Positions 16,964 to 24,921 are shown, numbered from the stretch's first letter. The stretch is 42,558 bases of DNA from Deltaproteobacteria bacterium (GCA_031269485.1 JAISZC010000150.1:1-42558), one strand, 5' to 3'. The notes: generated from the letters alone by a model not told the origin. Program-made: numbers and translations.

Positions 16964-17977
16964 ATGTCCACCATCTTCCAAGGCCTCCACCAAGCCCTGC
17001 TCCGCGGCGAGGAAGCGATCCTGGTCACCGCTTACGAGCGCGAAGGCCCGCGGCGGACTCTTCACCTCGGCGCCGCTCTGGCGGCCTTCGAGGGCCGGCC
17101 CGAAGCCGCCGCGACTCCGCGTTTGGAAAAAAACGGCGAGCTCGTCACCCTCGTCGAGCTCTTTCGGCCCAAGCCCCGGCTCGTCATCTTCGGCGGCGGC
17201 CACGTGACCTTGGCCCTGGCCCCCTTGGCCGCGACCTTGGGCTACCGGACCGTCATCTACGACGATCGCCCCACCTTCAGCAATCCGTTCCGCTTTCCCC
17301 AGGCCGCCGCGACCATCTGCGACTCCTTCGAGGCCATCGGCCGCCATGTGGAGCTCAGGCCCGGCGATTTGGCGGTCATCGTCACTCGGGGGCACCGGCA
17401 CGATCTCGAATGCCTCGACTTCGTCATGGCCGGACCGGAGCCTTTCTACGTCGGGCTCATCGGCTCTCGGCGGCGCATCGCCGTCATCCGCAAGGGCCTG
17501 GCGGCCCGCGGGCTCGATCTCGGACGCCTGGAGCGTCTGCACGCGCCCATCGGGCTTGACATCGGCGCGGTCACCCCCGAGGAGATCGCCTTGGCCATCA
17601 TGGCCGAGATCGTCCAAGTCAAACGCGCCTCCGAGCGCGAGCGCGGCTTGGGCCGCCAGGAGATTTACGCCGACCTGGAGCTGACCGCCTGGCTGGCTCA
17701 GCCGCCCCCCGCGGAAGGCGCGGCGCTGATCACCGTGACCGCCACCTCCGGGTCGACCCCGCGCAAGGCCGGGGCCAAGATGGCCGCCCTTTTCGACGGG
17801 CGGGCCGTCGGCAGCATCGGCGGCGGCTGCGCCGAGGCCGGCGCGCTGGCCGCCGCCCGGGAGATCATCGGCTCAGGGCGTCACGAAATCAAAACCGTCG
17901 ATTTGACCGACTCGGCCGAGGAGGACGGCATGGTCTGCGGCGGACGCATGGAGCTGCTGCTGGAGGACTTGGACTGA
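16964..17977 (+). CDS. XdhC-family aldehyde oxidoreductase maturation factor
   Basis: XdhC proteins bind molybdenum cofactor, promote its sulfuration and hand it to xanthine dehydrogenase-family enzymes; here the client is presumably MOP. The protein has 337 residues. An N-terminal segment of about 65 residues is followed by the Rossmann domain of XdhC (FGGGH at 76-80, YDDRPTFSNPFRF, GLIGSRRR, and HAPIGLDIGAVTPEEIA). The XdhC_CoxI domain, usually N-terminal, is at the C-terminus (TATSGSTPRKAGAKM, then GSIGGGCAEA, ending with EEDGMVCGG). The order is therefore reversed relative to standard XdhC. A ribosome site GGAG is six bases before the ATG. It stands alone on its strand, divergent from the MocA-like gene. 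Confidence 0.92.
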   Translation: MSTIFQGLHQALLRGEEAILVTAYEREGPRRTLHLGAALAAFEGRPEAAATPRLEKNGELVTLVELFRPKPRLVIFGGGHVTLALAPLAATLGYRTVIYDDRPTFSNPFRFPQAAATICDSFEAIGRHVELRPGDLAVIVTRGHRHDLECLDFVMAGPEPFYVGLIGSRRRIAVIRKGLAARGLDLGRLERLHAPIGLDIGAVTPEEIALAIMAEIVQVKRASERERGLGRQEIYADLELTAWLAQPPPAEGAALITVTATSGSTPRKAGAKMAALFDGRAVGSIGGGCAEAGALAAAREIIGSGRHEIKTVDLTDSAEEDGMVCGGRMELLLEDLD

Positions 17978-18224
17978 GCCGTCCCAAGGCCGGCCGCTTC
18001 GCTGGCCAGGGCCAGAGGTCCCCCGAAAGCGCTGACGACGGCCATCTTTGTTTTCGCCGCAGGTCGTCGGCTTTCGTCAACGGGCCGCAAAGCAAAAAAG
18101 TCCGTAATTTGGCCTCAAGCGGAATTTTATGATTTGGGGCAAAGGGCCCAGGCCTCCGGCGGGGCCGTCCGCCGCGCTTGAGGCGGCCAAGCTTGAGCGA
18201 CGTGCAAAAATTTCATTTTCAGGC

Positions 18225-18252
18225 TTGACGCCTAAAATAATCCCTTGATAAT
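18225..18252 (+). promoter_or_regulatory. Sigma-70 promoter for the serpin gene
   Basis: TTGACG (18225-18230) and GATAAT (18247-18252) are each five of six matches to consensus, with a 16-base spacer. Transcription would begin near 18259, leaving an untranslated leader of about 80 bases. Confidence 0.6.
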
Positions 18253-18255
18253 ATA

Positions 18256-18270
18256 CGTCAAAACTTGACG
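18256..18270. promoter_or_regulatory. Inverted repeat at the serpin transcription start
   Basis: CGTCAA and TTGACG are perfect inverted repeats separated by AAC, directly after the -10 box. The position suits a repressor operator. No regulator is identified. Confidence 0.35.
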
Positions 18271-18339
18271 ATTTCGTCCCTGCCCCGGTTTTTGACGCAA
18301 AGCTTGAGCCGTCATGAAACCCAAAAATGAGGAACGCCC

Positions 18340-19575
18340 ATGAAAATCATCGCTCCGAGCCGCCTGGCGACCTGGCTGTTGACGGCCCTCTGGTGCGCCG
18401 CCTGGCTCTCTTCGGCCTGGGCCGACGACGGATCGGCCGCCGCGCCGTCCCAAGAAATTTTGGCCTTGGCCGCCGCCGACGCGGCCTTCGGCCTGGACCT
18501 CTACGGTCAGCTCGGCCGCCAGGCTGGCAACATCTTCTTTTCGCCCTTGAGCGTCTCCTTCGCTCTGGGCCTTTTGGAGCCCGGCGCCGGCGGGGAGACC
18601 GCCGCGCAATTGAGCCAAGTCCTGCGTCGGCCCCAAAGCGGCCCAGCCCTGGCGGCCTCCGTCGCCGAACTTAAAAAAAGCCTCTTGGCCGCCCGCGGCG
18701 AGGGGCTGGAGTTCGCGCTGGCCGATTCGCTGTGGGCCGACGAGCGTCTGACCCTCAAAGACAGCTATTTGCAGCTCTTGCGGACCAATTTCGAGGCCGA
18801 AGCCTTCAACGTTGACTTTGCAAAAAACTCCGAAGGCGCCAGACAGCGCATCAACGACTGGGTCGCCCAAAACACTTTAGGCAAAATTGACAATCTACTC
18901 GCCAAGCCTTTGGCCGCGAACGTCAGGCTGATATTGATCGACGCGGTCGCCTTCAAAGGCCGCTGGACGTCGCCTTTCGATTCTCAGATCACAGCTGACG
19001 ACGAATTTTATGTAGGGTCAACAAAAATATCGACCCCCTTCATGAGCCAAACGCATAAATTTCCCTACGCGGAGGTCGAAGGCCTCCAGCTCGTCGAGCT
19101 GCCCTACGCCGACGAGGCTTTTTCGTTGCTCATCGCCCTGCCTGCAGACGAGTCGGGCGCCTTGGCGGCCTTGGAGCAGTCTTTGACCGCCGACAAGCTG
19201 GCTCAATGGCGAAAGGCCTTGAAGGCGCAGAAGGTGGAGCTGTCGCTGCCCAAGTTCTCCATCGTCTGGGGCGCCGCCTCGCTGCGCGAGGCGCTCGCCG
19301 CGTTGGGCTTGACCGCCCCCTTCGGACCGCAGGCTGACTTCGGCGGCCTGGCCGACGGCGGCCTGTTGGTCGACGACGTGCTGCACAAAGCCGTCATCGA
19401 GCTCGACGAAGAGGGGACCGAAGCCGCCGCGGCCACGGCCGTCATCGGCGTGACCAGCATCCGCCTGGAGCCGAGCCCGGTTTTTCGCGCCAACCGCCCC
19501 TTCGTGTTCTTCATTCAGCACGTCCCGACCGGCAGCGTCGTCTTCATGGGCCGGCTGACCGACCCCCGCGGCTGA
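18340..19575 (+). CDS. Secreted serpin (serine protease inhibitor)
   Basis: Serpins trap target proteases by a suicide mechanism. The 411-residue protein starts with a signal peptide (hydrophobic core LLTALWCAAWLSSAWA, likely cut before DDG) and then has a full serpin domain: NIFFSPLSVSFALGLL, DAVAFKGRW, FPYAEVEGLQLVELPY, and the C-terminal NRPFVFFI and GSVVFMGRLTDP. The hinge EEGTEAAAA matches the inhibitory consensus P17-P9. Aligned with antithrombin, the downstream FRANRPF falls in register and gives P1 Ser and P1' Ile (TS-IR), with Arg at P2'. GAGGAA precedes the ATG at 18340. Serpins are sporadic in bacteria and often come by transfer, but base composition here matches the neighbours. 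Likely role: protection from host or competitor proteases. Confidence 0.95.
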   Translation: MKIIAPSRLATWLLTALWCAAWLSSAWADDGSAAAPSQEILALAAADAAFGLDLYGQLGRQAGNIFFSPLSVSFALGLLEPGAGGETAAQLSQVLRRPQSGPALAASVAELKKSLLAARGEGLEFALADSLWADERLTLKDSYLQLLRTNFEAEAFNVDFAKNSEGARQRINDWVAQNTLGKIDNLLAKPLAANVRLILIDAVAFKGRWTSPFDSQITADDEFYVGSTKISTPFMSQTHKFPYAEVEGLQLVELPYADEAFSLLIALPADESGALAALEQSLTADKLAQWRKALKAQKVELSLPKFSIVWGAASLREALAALGLTAPFGPQADFGGLADGGLLVDDVLHKAVIELDEEGTEAAAATAVIGVTSIRLEPSPVFRANRPFVFFIQHVPTGSVVFMGRLTDPRG

Positions 19576-19642
19576 CCACCGATCGCCAGGCGAGCCGGCG
19601 GGCAGCCTACGGCTCGACGCGTCTGGGCCCTTCTCCGGAGGC

Positions 19643-19677
19643 GCCGCCCCTTGACGCCGAAAGGCCGCGGCTTTTTT
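19643..19677 (+). terminator. Possible terminator after the serpin gene
   Basis: GCCGC (19643-19647) can pair with GCGGC (19667-19671) just before six T residues. The stem is short and the loop long, so this is a weak call. It sits in the convergent gap between the serpin and nucleotidase genes. Confidence 0.3.
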
Positions 19678-19694
19678 CCAGCGGCCGGCGGCTC

Positions 19695-21302
19695 TCAAGC
19701 TCCGCGCCCCTGGAGGTCCGCCCGCCAGGCCCGCCTAGCGGCCGCCAAATCCTCGAAAAGCCTGAGATTGGGTCGCTCGACGAGCGCCAGCTCTTGAGCC
19801 GACAGACGGGTCAAGCCGTCCATGACGGCCGAGGCCAGGAGCCCATGCTCCCGACGGCCAGGCAGCCCGCCGAGGGCCAAGGTTTCGGCCAGCTGCCGGC
19901 TGAAAACCGCCCGTCGCCGTCCGCCGGCCCTGAGGTCCCGGCCGGCCGCGTCGATCAGGCCGGCCAACTCCAAAGGCTCGTTCTCGGGACCGTCGTCTTG
20001 CCGCCGGCCGAGCCCCTGGCTCGGCCGGTCGTCCGGCCTTTCGCCGACGCCGCCGGCCCGGCCGTAGACGTCGACGCCCCAGTGGAAGGGCAAGCCCAGC
20101 GGGCCCTTGCGGCCCAAGCGGACAAGCAGTTCCCAAATCTCCTCGCCCTCGAGGAGGCCAGAGACCGCCTCGTCCCGGAAGGGCAGCGCCTCGTGGACGT
20201 CGCCGACGGTGACCAGTCCCGCCAAGCCGCCACGCAGGGCCCCCTGATTAAGAAAAGCCAGATCGGCCCCGACGGCCGCCGCCAGAGCCCGGCAAATCAG
20301 CCGGCTCAAGGGCGAGCCGGCGCCCAGCCGGCCACCGGGGCGGCGATCGAAGGCCCCCGGCAGCCGCGCGAGAGGCTTGGCCAGTTCCAACCGGGCCGTC
20401 AGCTCGTCCGTCAAGGCCTGGAGGTCAGGATCCGGCCGGACATGCGCCAGATCGCCGTACGTCAGCAGCCGCGGGACAAAAGGCCTCCCCGGCCTGAGGC
20501 GGGCTTCGGCCACCGCCGTCAGGCCCTCGCCGCAATTGAGGTACCAGGCCCGCCCCACTTGAAGCGGCCCGCGGCGGCGGTGGCTGTGGCCGTCGACGAC
20601 CAAGGCGACTCCCGACAGCCGGGCCAGATCAAAGCCCGTCACGCGTCCCTGGCGGGCGCCGAACTCGCCCAAATGCGACATGACGACCACCGCGTCGCCC
20701 GGCCGCGCGCCGGCCGCCAGGCGCCGCTCCAACCCCTCGAGCAGCCGGGCCCTGGTCGCCGGCGCCTCGTCGGGGCCTTCGGCCGCCTCAAATTCGCAGC
20801 CGTCAATGTAGGGGGCCAGGCTGGGCCGGCTGGAGTAGGGGCAAGCCACCCCGACCGCCCTCACGCGAAAGCCGTCCTCCTCGAAGAGCGTCAGCGGCCC
20901 TTCGACGTTTTGGGGAAAAGGCCCGCCGCGCCAACGCAGGTTGCAGGCCAAGACGTCCAGCGGGCCGCCGGCTTGCTCCCTGACCAGCGGGACGAGGGCG
21001 TGGACGTAATGAAGCGGATCGTTTTCGTCGCGGCTAAAATCAAAATCGTGGTTGCCTGGCGTCAGCGTCCGGCATCCCAGGCGGCCCAGCGCCCGCGCCA
21101 CGGTGCGGCCGCCGTCGATGGCCCCGAAGACGTGTCCGCTGAAGACGTCGCCGGCGTCGAGATGAAAGACGGCCCTGGCGCTCCGGCGCAGCTCGTCGAG
21201 ATAGGCTTTGAGGCGGGCCGCCCCGATGCGACCCCGGGCCGGATCGTCGGCCAGGCAGGCGTGAAGGTCGGAGGTGGCCGATATGACGACTGGCTCGTCC
21301 AA
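19695..21302 (-). CDS. 5'-nucleotidase/UshA-like metallophosphatase
   Basis: Calcineurin-type two-metal phosphoesterase joined to a 5'-nucleotidase C-terminal domain; 535 residues. Metal-binding motifs are SDLHA (D12, H14), DAGDVFSG, TPGNHDFDF, VVMSHLGEFG and VDGHSHR. The C-terminal domain includes FLNQGALRGGL and DVHEALPF. I choose the TTG start at 21302 because AGGAGG (21308-21313 on the plus strand) is five bases upstream; a TTG 21 codons earlier lacks this. The N-terminus then has no signal peptide, unlike periplasmic UshA, so the enzyme is probably cytoplasmic. A segment around VGERPDDRPSQGLGRR is low complexity. It is divergent from the selenium operon; substrate not known. Confidence 0.87.
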   Translation of the reverse strand: MDEPVVISATSDLHACLADDPARGRIGAARLKAYLDELRRSARAVFHLDAGDVFSGHVFGAIDGGRTVARALGRLGCRTLTPGNHDFDFSRDENDPLHYVHALVPLVREQAGGPLDVLACNLRWRGGPFPQNVEGPLTLFEEDGFRVRAVGVACPYSSRPSLAPYIDGCEFEAAEGPDEAPATRARLLEGLERRLAAGARPGDAVVVMSHLGEFGARQGRVTGFDLARLSGVALVVDGHSHRRRGPLQVGRAWYLNCGEGLTAVAEARLRPGRPFVPRLLTYGDLAHVRPDPDLQALTDELTARLELAKPLARLPGAFDRRPGGRLGAGSPLSRLICRALAAAVGADLAFLNQGALRGGLAGLVTVGDVHEALPFRDEAVSGLLEGEEIWELLVRLGRKGPLGLPFHWGVDVYGRAGGVGERPDDRPSQGLGRRQDDGPENEPLELAGLIDAAGRDLRAGGRRRAVFSRQLAETLALGGLPGRREHGLLASAVMDGLTRLSAQELALVERPNLRLFEDLAAARRAWRADLQGRGA

Positions 21303-21331
21303 TAAAACCTCCTGCGGCGCCGCTGGCGCAA

Positions 21332-21360
21332 TTGACGCCGGCTCGGCGAATGGATATATT
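21332..21360 (+). promoter_or_regulatory. Sigma-70 promoter of the Se-carrier/mobA-selA operon
   Basis: TTGACG (21332-21337) and TATATT (21355-21360), each five of six to consensus, are separated by 17 bases. Start of transcription would be near 21367, about 85 bases before the first gene. Confidence 0.6.
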
Positions 21361-21450
21361 AGCAAATGTCGGGCCAGCGCCTCCAGGCCGCCCGGTCCGC
21401 CCCAGCCGAGATCCGACGTCGCCGGGCCGCGTCCGGCCCACGGTTTTCTT

Positions 21451-21741
21451 ATGGAAACTGTTTTGACTTTTCAAAGCGCCGCCCAGGCCCTCAACGGAGA
21501 GCAGGCCCTGGCGGCCGCCGGATTCAAGGTCGGGCTGATGGCCCGGCCCACGGCGCTGGGTTCGGAATGCGGCTTTTGCCTTCGACTGGCGGCCGCCGAC
21601 TTGGCGCGGGCCCTGGCGACGCTCCAAGCCGCCGGCCTCGCGTGGGAAGGAGTTTTCGTCAATGAAGCCCAAGCCGGCCAAAAAGCCCGCTACCGCCCGT
21701 TCGACGGCCACGCGGCCCCCCAAGAAGGCCAAGACGCCTGA
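21451..21741 (+). CDS. DUF3343 putative Se/S carrier-like protein
   Basis: A 96-residue protein of the DUF3343 family, described in Pfam as putative Se/S carrier-like. It shows the family pattern LTFQSAAQALNGEQAL followed by a proline-bearing segment and SECGFCLRL. The conserved SxCG cysteine is present, and a second cysteine three residues later makes a CGFC pair. No strong ribosome site precedes the ATG at 21451. Its last 80 bases overlap the start of the MobA-SelA gene in another frame, so the C-terminal tail after the domain may be dispensable. Placement directly before selA supports delivery of selenium to the selenocysteine pathway, though this role is not shown for the family. Confidence 0.82.
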   Translation: METVLTFQSAAQALNGEQALAAAGFKVGLMARPTALGSECGFCLRLAAADLARALATLQAAGLAWEGVFVNEAQAGQKARYRPFDGHAAPQEGQDA

Positions 21742-23956
21742 CTTGACCCGCTTCGGCGCCGCCGTGCTGTGCGGAGGCCGCAGCAGCCGGATGGGCTTCG
21801 ACAAGGCCTTTCTGCGCCTGTCCGACGGCCGGCCCCTGCTGGCCGACTTGGCCGGCCAGCTCGCCGGCCGCTTCGGCCAGGTGGTCCTGGCCGCCGGCGC
21901 CCCTGACAAATTCGCCGAGGTCGAGCAGCTGCGCCCCTACCGCCTCATCCCCGACGAGCTCCCCTTCGGCGGGCCGGCCGCCGCGGCCGCCGCGGTTTTG
22001 GCGGCTTGTCCCGGGCAAGCCTTCTTTTTCATGGCCGGCGACATGCCCGTCGTGGACTGGCCGGTCATCGAGCAGCTGGCCGCCCTGATGAACCAAGGCG
22101 CCGACGCGGCCCTGCCGCGCCACCAAAGCCGCCTCGAGCCGCTTTACGCCTTTTATGGCCCGGCCGCCGGTCCCCTGCTGGCCGACTCCGCCGCCAAAGG
22201 CCGCGGCACTTTCAAGGAAATTTTTTCGCGCCTGAAAACCGCCTACCTGACGTTGGACGGAACCGCGCTGGCCGCAGGCCTGTTCGCCAACCTCAACACC
22301 CCCCAAGACGCCCGGCTGGCCGGCTGCTCGCCGCCGGACTCCGCTCCGGGGCTGGCCGCCGGCCCCTCGCCGGGACGGCGGAAGAAGGCCGAAGCCCTGA
22401 GCGCCGAAGCCTCCGGCCGGACCCCTCCGCCTCCACCGCCACCGCCGAAAAAAACCAAAGCCGCCGCCGCCGCCCGCTCCGCCGCCCTGCTCCCCGCCCA
22501 GCCGACCGACTGCCCCGCGGACGTCGTCGCCGCGGCGGGCCCCGCCCCGCGGGAGCTCCACGCCGCCCTCCGGACCATCCCCAAGGTCGACGTGATTATC
22601 CAGGCGGCCAAGCTCGAGCCGGCCTTGGCCAGGCTCAACCCCGACGCCCTCCTGGAGGCCGTCCGCGGCGTCCTGGCCCAGCGTCGGCAGCTCATTCTCA
22701 GCGGCGCCCCGGCCGACCCCTGGCCCGCGGAAGCCTGGCTCAATGAAATCGCCGACGAGGCCGCCCGCGCCGCCCTCCCTAGCCTCAGGCCCGTGGTCAA
22801 CGCCACCGGGGTGGTGCTGCACACCAATCTGGGCCGCTCCATCCTGGCCCAGGAGGCGGCCGAAGCGGTGCGGCAGACGGCCTTGAGCTACTCGACCCTG
22901 GAATACGACCCGCAGGAAGGGCACCGGCGCGACCGCCAAAGACACGTCGAGGAGCTGGCCATCAAGCTCTTCGGGGGCGAAACGGCCATGGCCGTCAACA
23001 ACAACGCCGCCGCCGTGCTGCTGGCCTCGGCCGCCTTGTGCGCCGGCCGTCAGGCCGTCATCTCCCGCGGCGAGCTGGTGGAGATCGGCGACTCGTTTCG
23101 GCTGTCGGACGTGCTGACGGCCGGAGGCGTCCACTTGCGCGAGGTGGGCTCGACCAACTCCACCAAGCTGGCGGACTATCAGGCCGCCGTCAAGGACGGC
23201 CAAGTCGGCATGCTCGTCAAGGTCCACGCCTCCAACTTCCGCATGGTCGGCTACTGCAGCCAGACCGAAATCTCCGAGCTGGCCGTCTTGGCCGAAGCCC
23301 ACAATTTGCCTCTGGTGTGCGATCTGGGCAGCGGCTCGCTTTTCGATCTGGGCCCCTTGGGCCTCCCCGGCGAGCCCTCGGCCAGGGACGCGCTGGCCCA
23401 AGGCGCCTCTTTGGCCACCATGAGCGGCGACAAGCTCCTGGGGGCCGCCCAGGCCGGTCTCATCGTCGGCCAAAAACAATACATCGACCTGATGAAGCGC
23501 CATCCCCTGGCCCGGGCGCTGCGGATCGACAAGCTGAGCCTGGCGGCTCTCGAGGCCACCCTTCGGCTGGCGCTGCGCCCGGAGGAGGCTTTGCGGAAAA
23601 TACCGGCCATGGCCATGATTTTCGCCGACGAGGCGCAGGTCAAGGCCAAAGCCGAGGACCTGCTGGCCCGCTTGGGTCGCCTGGAAGGCGTGCGCCTGGA
23701 ACTCGTCGAGGTCGAGGGCCAGGCCGGCGGCGGCTCGGGCCCCGAGCGGCCTCTAAAGTCCTGGGCGGTGGCCGTCGAAGTCATCGACGGCTCGACGGTC
23801 GAACTGGAAAAGGCCCTGAGGCGCCGCAACCGGCCAGTGGCGGCCCGCATCCACCGAGGCCGCCTGCTGCTGGACGCCCGCACCATCGGCATCGACGAGC
23901 TGGCTCTGACGGCCGAGGCTCTCAAGGCCGCCGCCGCCAAGCTGCTCAAAGCCTGA
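21662..23956 (+). CDS. selA: MobA-SelA fusion: Mo-cofactor guanylyltransferase / selenocysteine synthase
   Basis: One open frame of 764 residues joins two enzymes. Residues about 30-225 are MobA-like, which would attach GMP to molybdopterin: AVLCGGRSSRMGFDK, then DELPFGGPAAA, MAGDMPVV and LFANLNTP. A Pro/Lys/Ala-rich linker (about 226-295, with eight prolines in a row) leads to a complete SelA of about 465 residues, the PLP enzyme that converts seryl-tRNA(Sec) to selenocysteinyl-tRNA. VVNATGVVLHTNLGRS, the NNNAAAVLL segment and ATMSGDKLLG with PLP lysine K591 are intact. AAGGAG lies nine bases before ATG 21662. No ATG, GTG or TTG with a ribosome site occurs near the SelA boundary, so separate SelA translation is unlikely. 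Fusions of these two enzymes are unfamiliar to me. selC lies about 13 kb away. Confidence 0.93.
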   Translation: MKPKPAKKPATARSTATRPPKKAKTPDLTRFGAAVLCGGRSSRMGFDKAFLRLSDGRPLLADLAGQLAGRFGQVVLAAGAPDKFAEVEQLRPYRLIPDELPFGGPAAAAAAVLAACPGQAFFFMAGDMPVVDWPVIEQLAALMNQGADAALPRHQSRLEPLYAFYGPAAGPLLADSAAKGRGTFKEIFSRLKTAYLTLDGTALAAGLFANLNTPQDARLAGCSPPDSAPGLAAGPSPGRRKKAEALSAEASGRTPPPPPPPPKKTKAAAAARSAALLPAQPTDCPADVVAAAGPAPRELHAALRTIPKVDVIIQAAKLEPALARLNPDALLEAVRGVLAQRRQLILSGAPADPWPAEAWLNEIADEAARAALPSLRPVVNATGVVLHTNLGRSILAQEAAEAVRQTALSYSTLEYDPQEGHRRDRQRHVEELAIKLFGGETAMAVNNNAAAVLLASAALCAGRQAVISRGELVEIGDSFRLSDVLTAGGVHLREVGSTNSTKLADYQAAVKDGQVGMLVKVHASNFRMVGYCSQTEISELAVLAEAHNLPLVCDLGSGSLFDLGPLGLPGEPSARDALAQGASLATMSGDKLLGAAQAGLIVGQKQYIDLMKRHPLARALRIDKLSLAALEATLRLALRPEEALRKIPAMAMIFADEAQVKAKAEDLLARLGRLEGVRLELVEVEGQAGGGSGPERPLKSWAVAVEVIDGSTVELEKALRRRNRPVAARIHRGRLLLDARTIGIDELALTAEALKAAAAKLLKA

Positions 23957-23990
23957 GGGGACCGCCCAGTTGGCGCCGGACAAAGCCCGG

Positions 23991-24014
23991 CCAGCCAGCC
24001 AGCCAGCCAGCCAG
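23991..24014. repeat. (CCAG)6 tetranucleotide repeat
   Basis: Six exact tandem copies of CCAG in the gap between selA and the FmdE gene. It is outside both coding regions as called, but lies in the operon leader of the FmdE gene where slippage could alter spacing. Confidence 0.85.
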
Positions 24015-24179
24015 CCCGAGCTTGACCATGCCTGGCCCGGCCAAGCTCGGGCGAACGGCTCGCGAAACGCGGACGGCCGAGCCGACGATGAGCCCGAACG
24101 CGGCCGGAGGCGGGTCCGGCGGACGCGACGAAGCGCTGATCAGAGGCGTACGGCCAGGACCGACGCCCAAGGAGCGACG

Positions 24180-24785
24180 ATGACCACCCACGACTGGAAA
24201 AAATTCTTGCCTCGGGCCGAGGCCTTTCACGGACATTTATGCAGCGGACAAATATTGGGCGTCAGGCTGGCCCTCAAGGGCTTGGAGCTGCTCAACCTTG
24301 AGCCCGGCGGCAACCACCGGGATCTGGTTCTTTTTTTGGAGACCGACCGCTGCATGGCCGACGCGGCCATCGTGGTCACCGGCGTCACCGCCGGCCGCCG
24401 ACGCCTGAAATTTCGGGACTACGGCAAGGCGGCCATCTCCTTTCTGGATCTCGCCACCGGCCAGGCCTTCAGAGTGGCCGCCGCTTCCGAGCCCCGGCCG
24501 CCTCACGGCCTGACGGATCTGGTGGGCTTCTGGAGCGCCTACGCGGACGAGCAAATCATGACCGCCGAAGAAGTGGCCATCGAGGTGCCGCCCGAAGATC
24601 GGCCCGGCAAGCCTTTGCGTCGCGTGACTTGCGAGATCTGCGGCGAGGACGTGATGGACTTCCGAGACGTGGAAAAAGAAGGGCGCATCATGTGCCGAGC
24701 CTGCTCCGGGACGGCCTATTACCGCAAGCTGGACGCGGCGCCGCTTGGCCCGGCGCGGTCTGACGAGGCGCCGGGCGCGGCCTGA
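24180..24785 (+). CDS. FmdE-family protein with C-terminal zinc ribbon
   Basis: FmdE proteins occur beside molybdenum/tungsten formylmethanofuran and formate dehydrogenases; their biochemical role is not settled. Of 201 residues, the N-terminal part carries the signature FHGHLCSGQILG (H17, H19, C21) and the C-terminal part a treble-clef/zinc ribbon with C151, C154, C172 and C175 (CEICGEDV and MCRAC). The ATG at 24180 follows AAGGAG by five bases. It is the last gene of the selenium operon and converges on moaC. Its position among Mo/Se genes suggests service to a molybdenum selenoenzyme such as formate dehydrogenase, which is not in the window. Confidence 0.88.
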   Translation: MTTHDWKKFLPRAEAFHGHLCSGQILGVRLALKGLELLNLEPGGNHRDLVLFLETDRCMADAAIVVTGVTAGRRRLKFRDYGKAAISFLDLATGQAFRVAAASEPRPPHGLTDLVGFWSAYADEQIMTAEEVAIEVPPEDRPGKPLRRVTCEICGEDVMDFRDVEKEGRIMCRACSGTAYYRKLDAAPLGPARSDEAPGAA

Positions 24786-24862
24786 AAAACCTCGGGCCGC
24801 CGGCTCGTCGCCGGGAGACGCGAGGAGCATCGACGCCGGCCCGAGGGGGCCCTCGAGTTTTT
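24785..24862. terminator. Bidirectional terminator between the FmdE gene and moaC
   Basis: CTCGGGCC (24791-24798) pairs with GGCCCGAG (24838-24845), and A5 at 24785-24790 gives a T run for leftward transcripts. For rightward transcripts CGAGG / CCTCG (24842-24855) forms a compact hairpin before TTTTT (24858-24862). The convergent layout supports a two-way role. Confidence 0.45.
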
Positions 24863-24921
24863 GAGCCCAAAGGCCGACGGCGGTCATCCCCGCCCCGACC
24901 GACCGGCGGCGCCGGAGCGGC

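Larger units (their letters stand above)
17978..18339. other. Intergenic region upstream of the serpin gene
   Basis: Contains the serpin promoter and a small dyad described separately. The first half is GC-rich with no gene. TTGACG occurs three times (18225, 18265, 18292). Confidence 0.5.
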
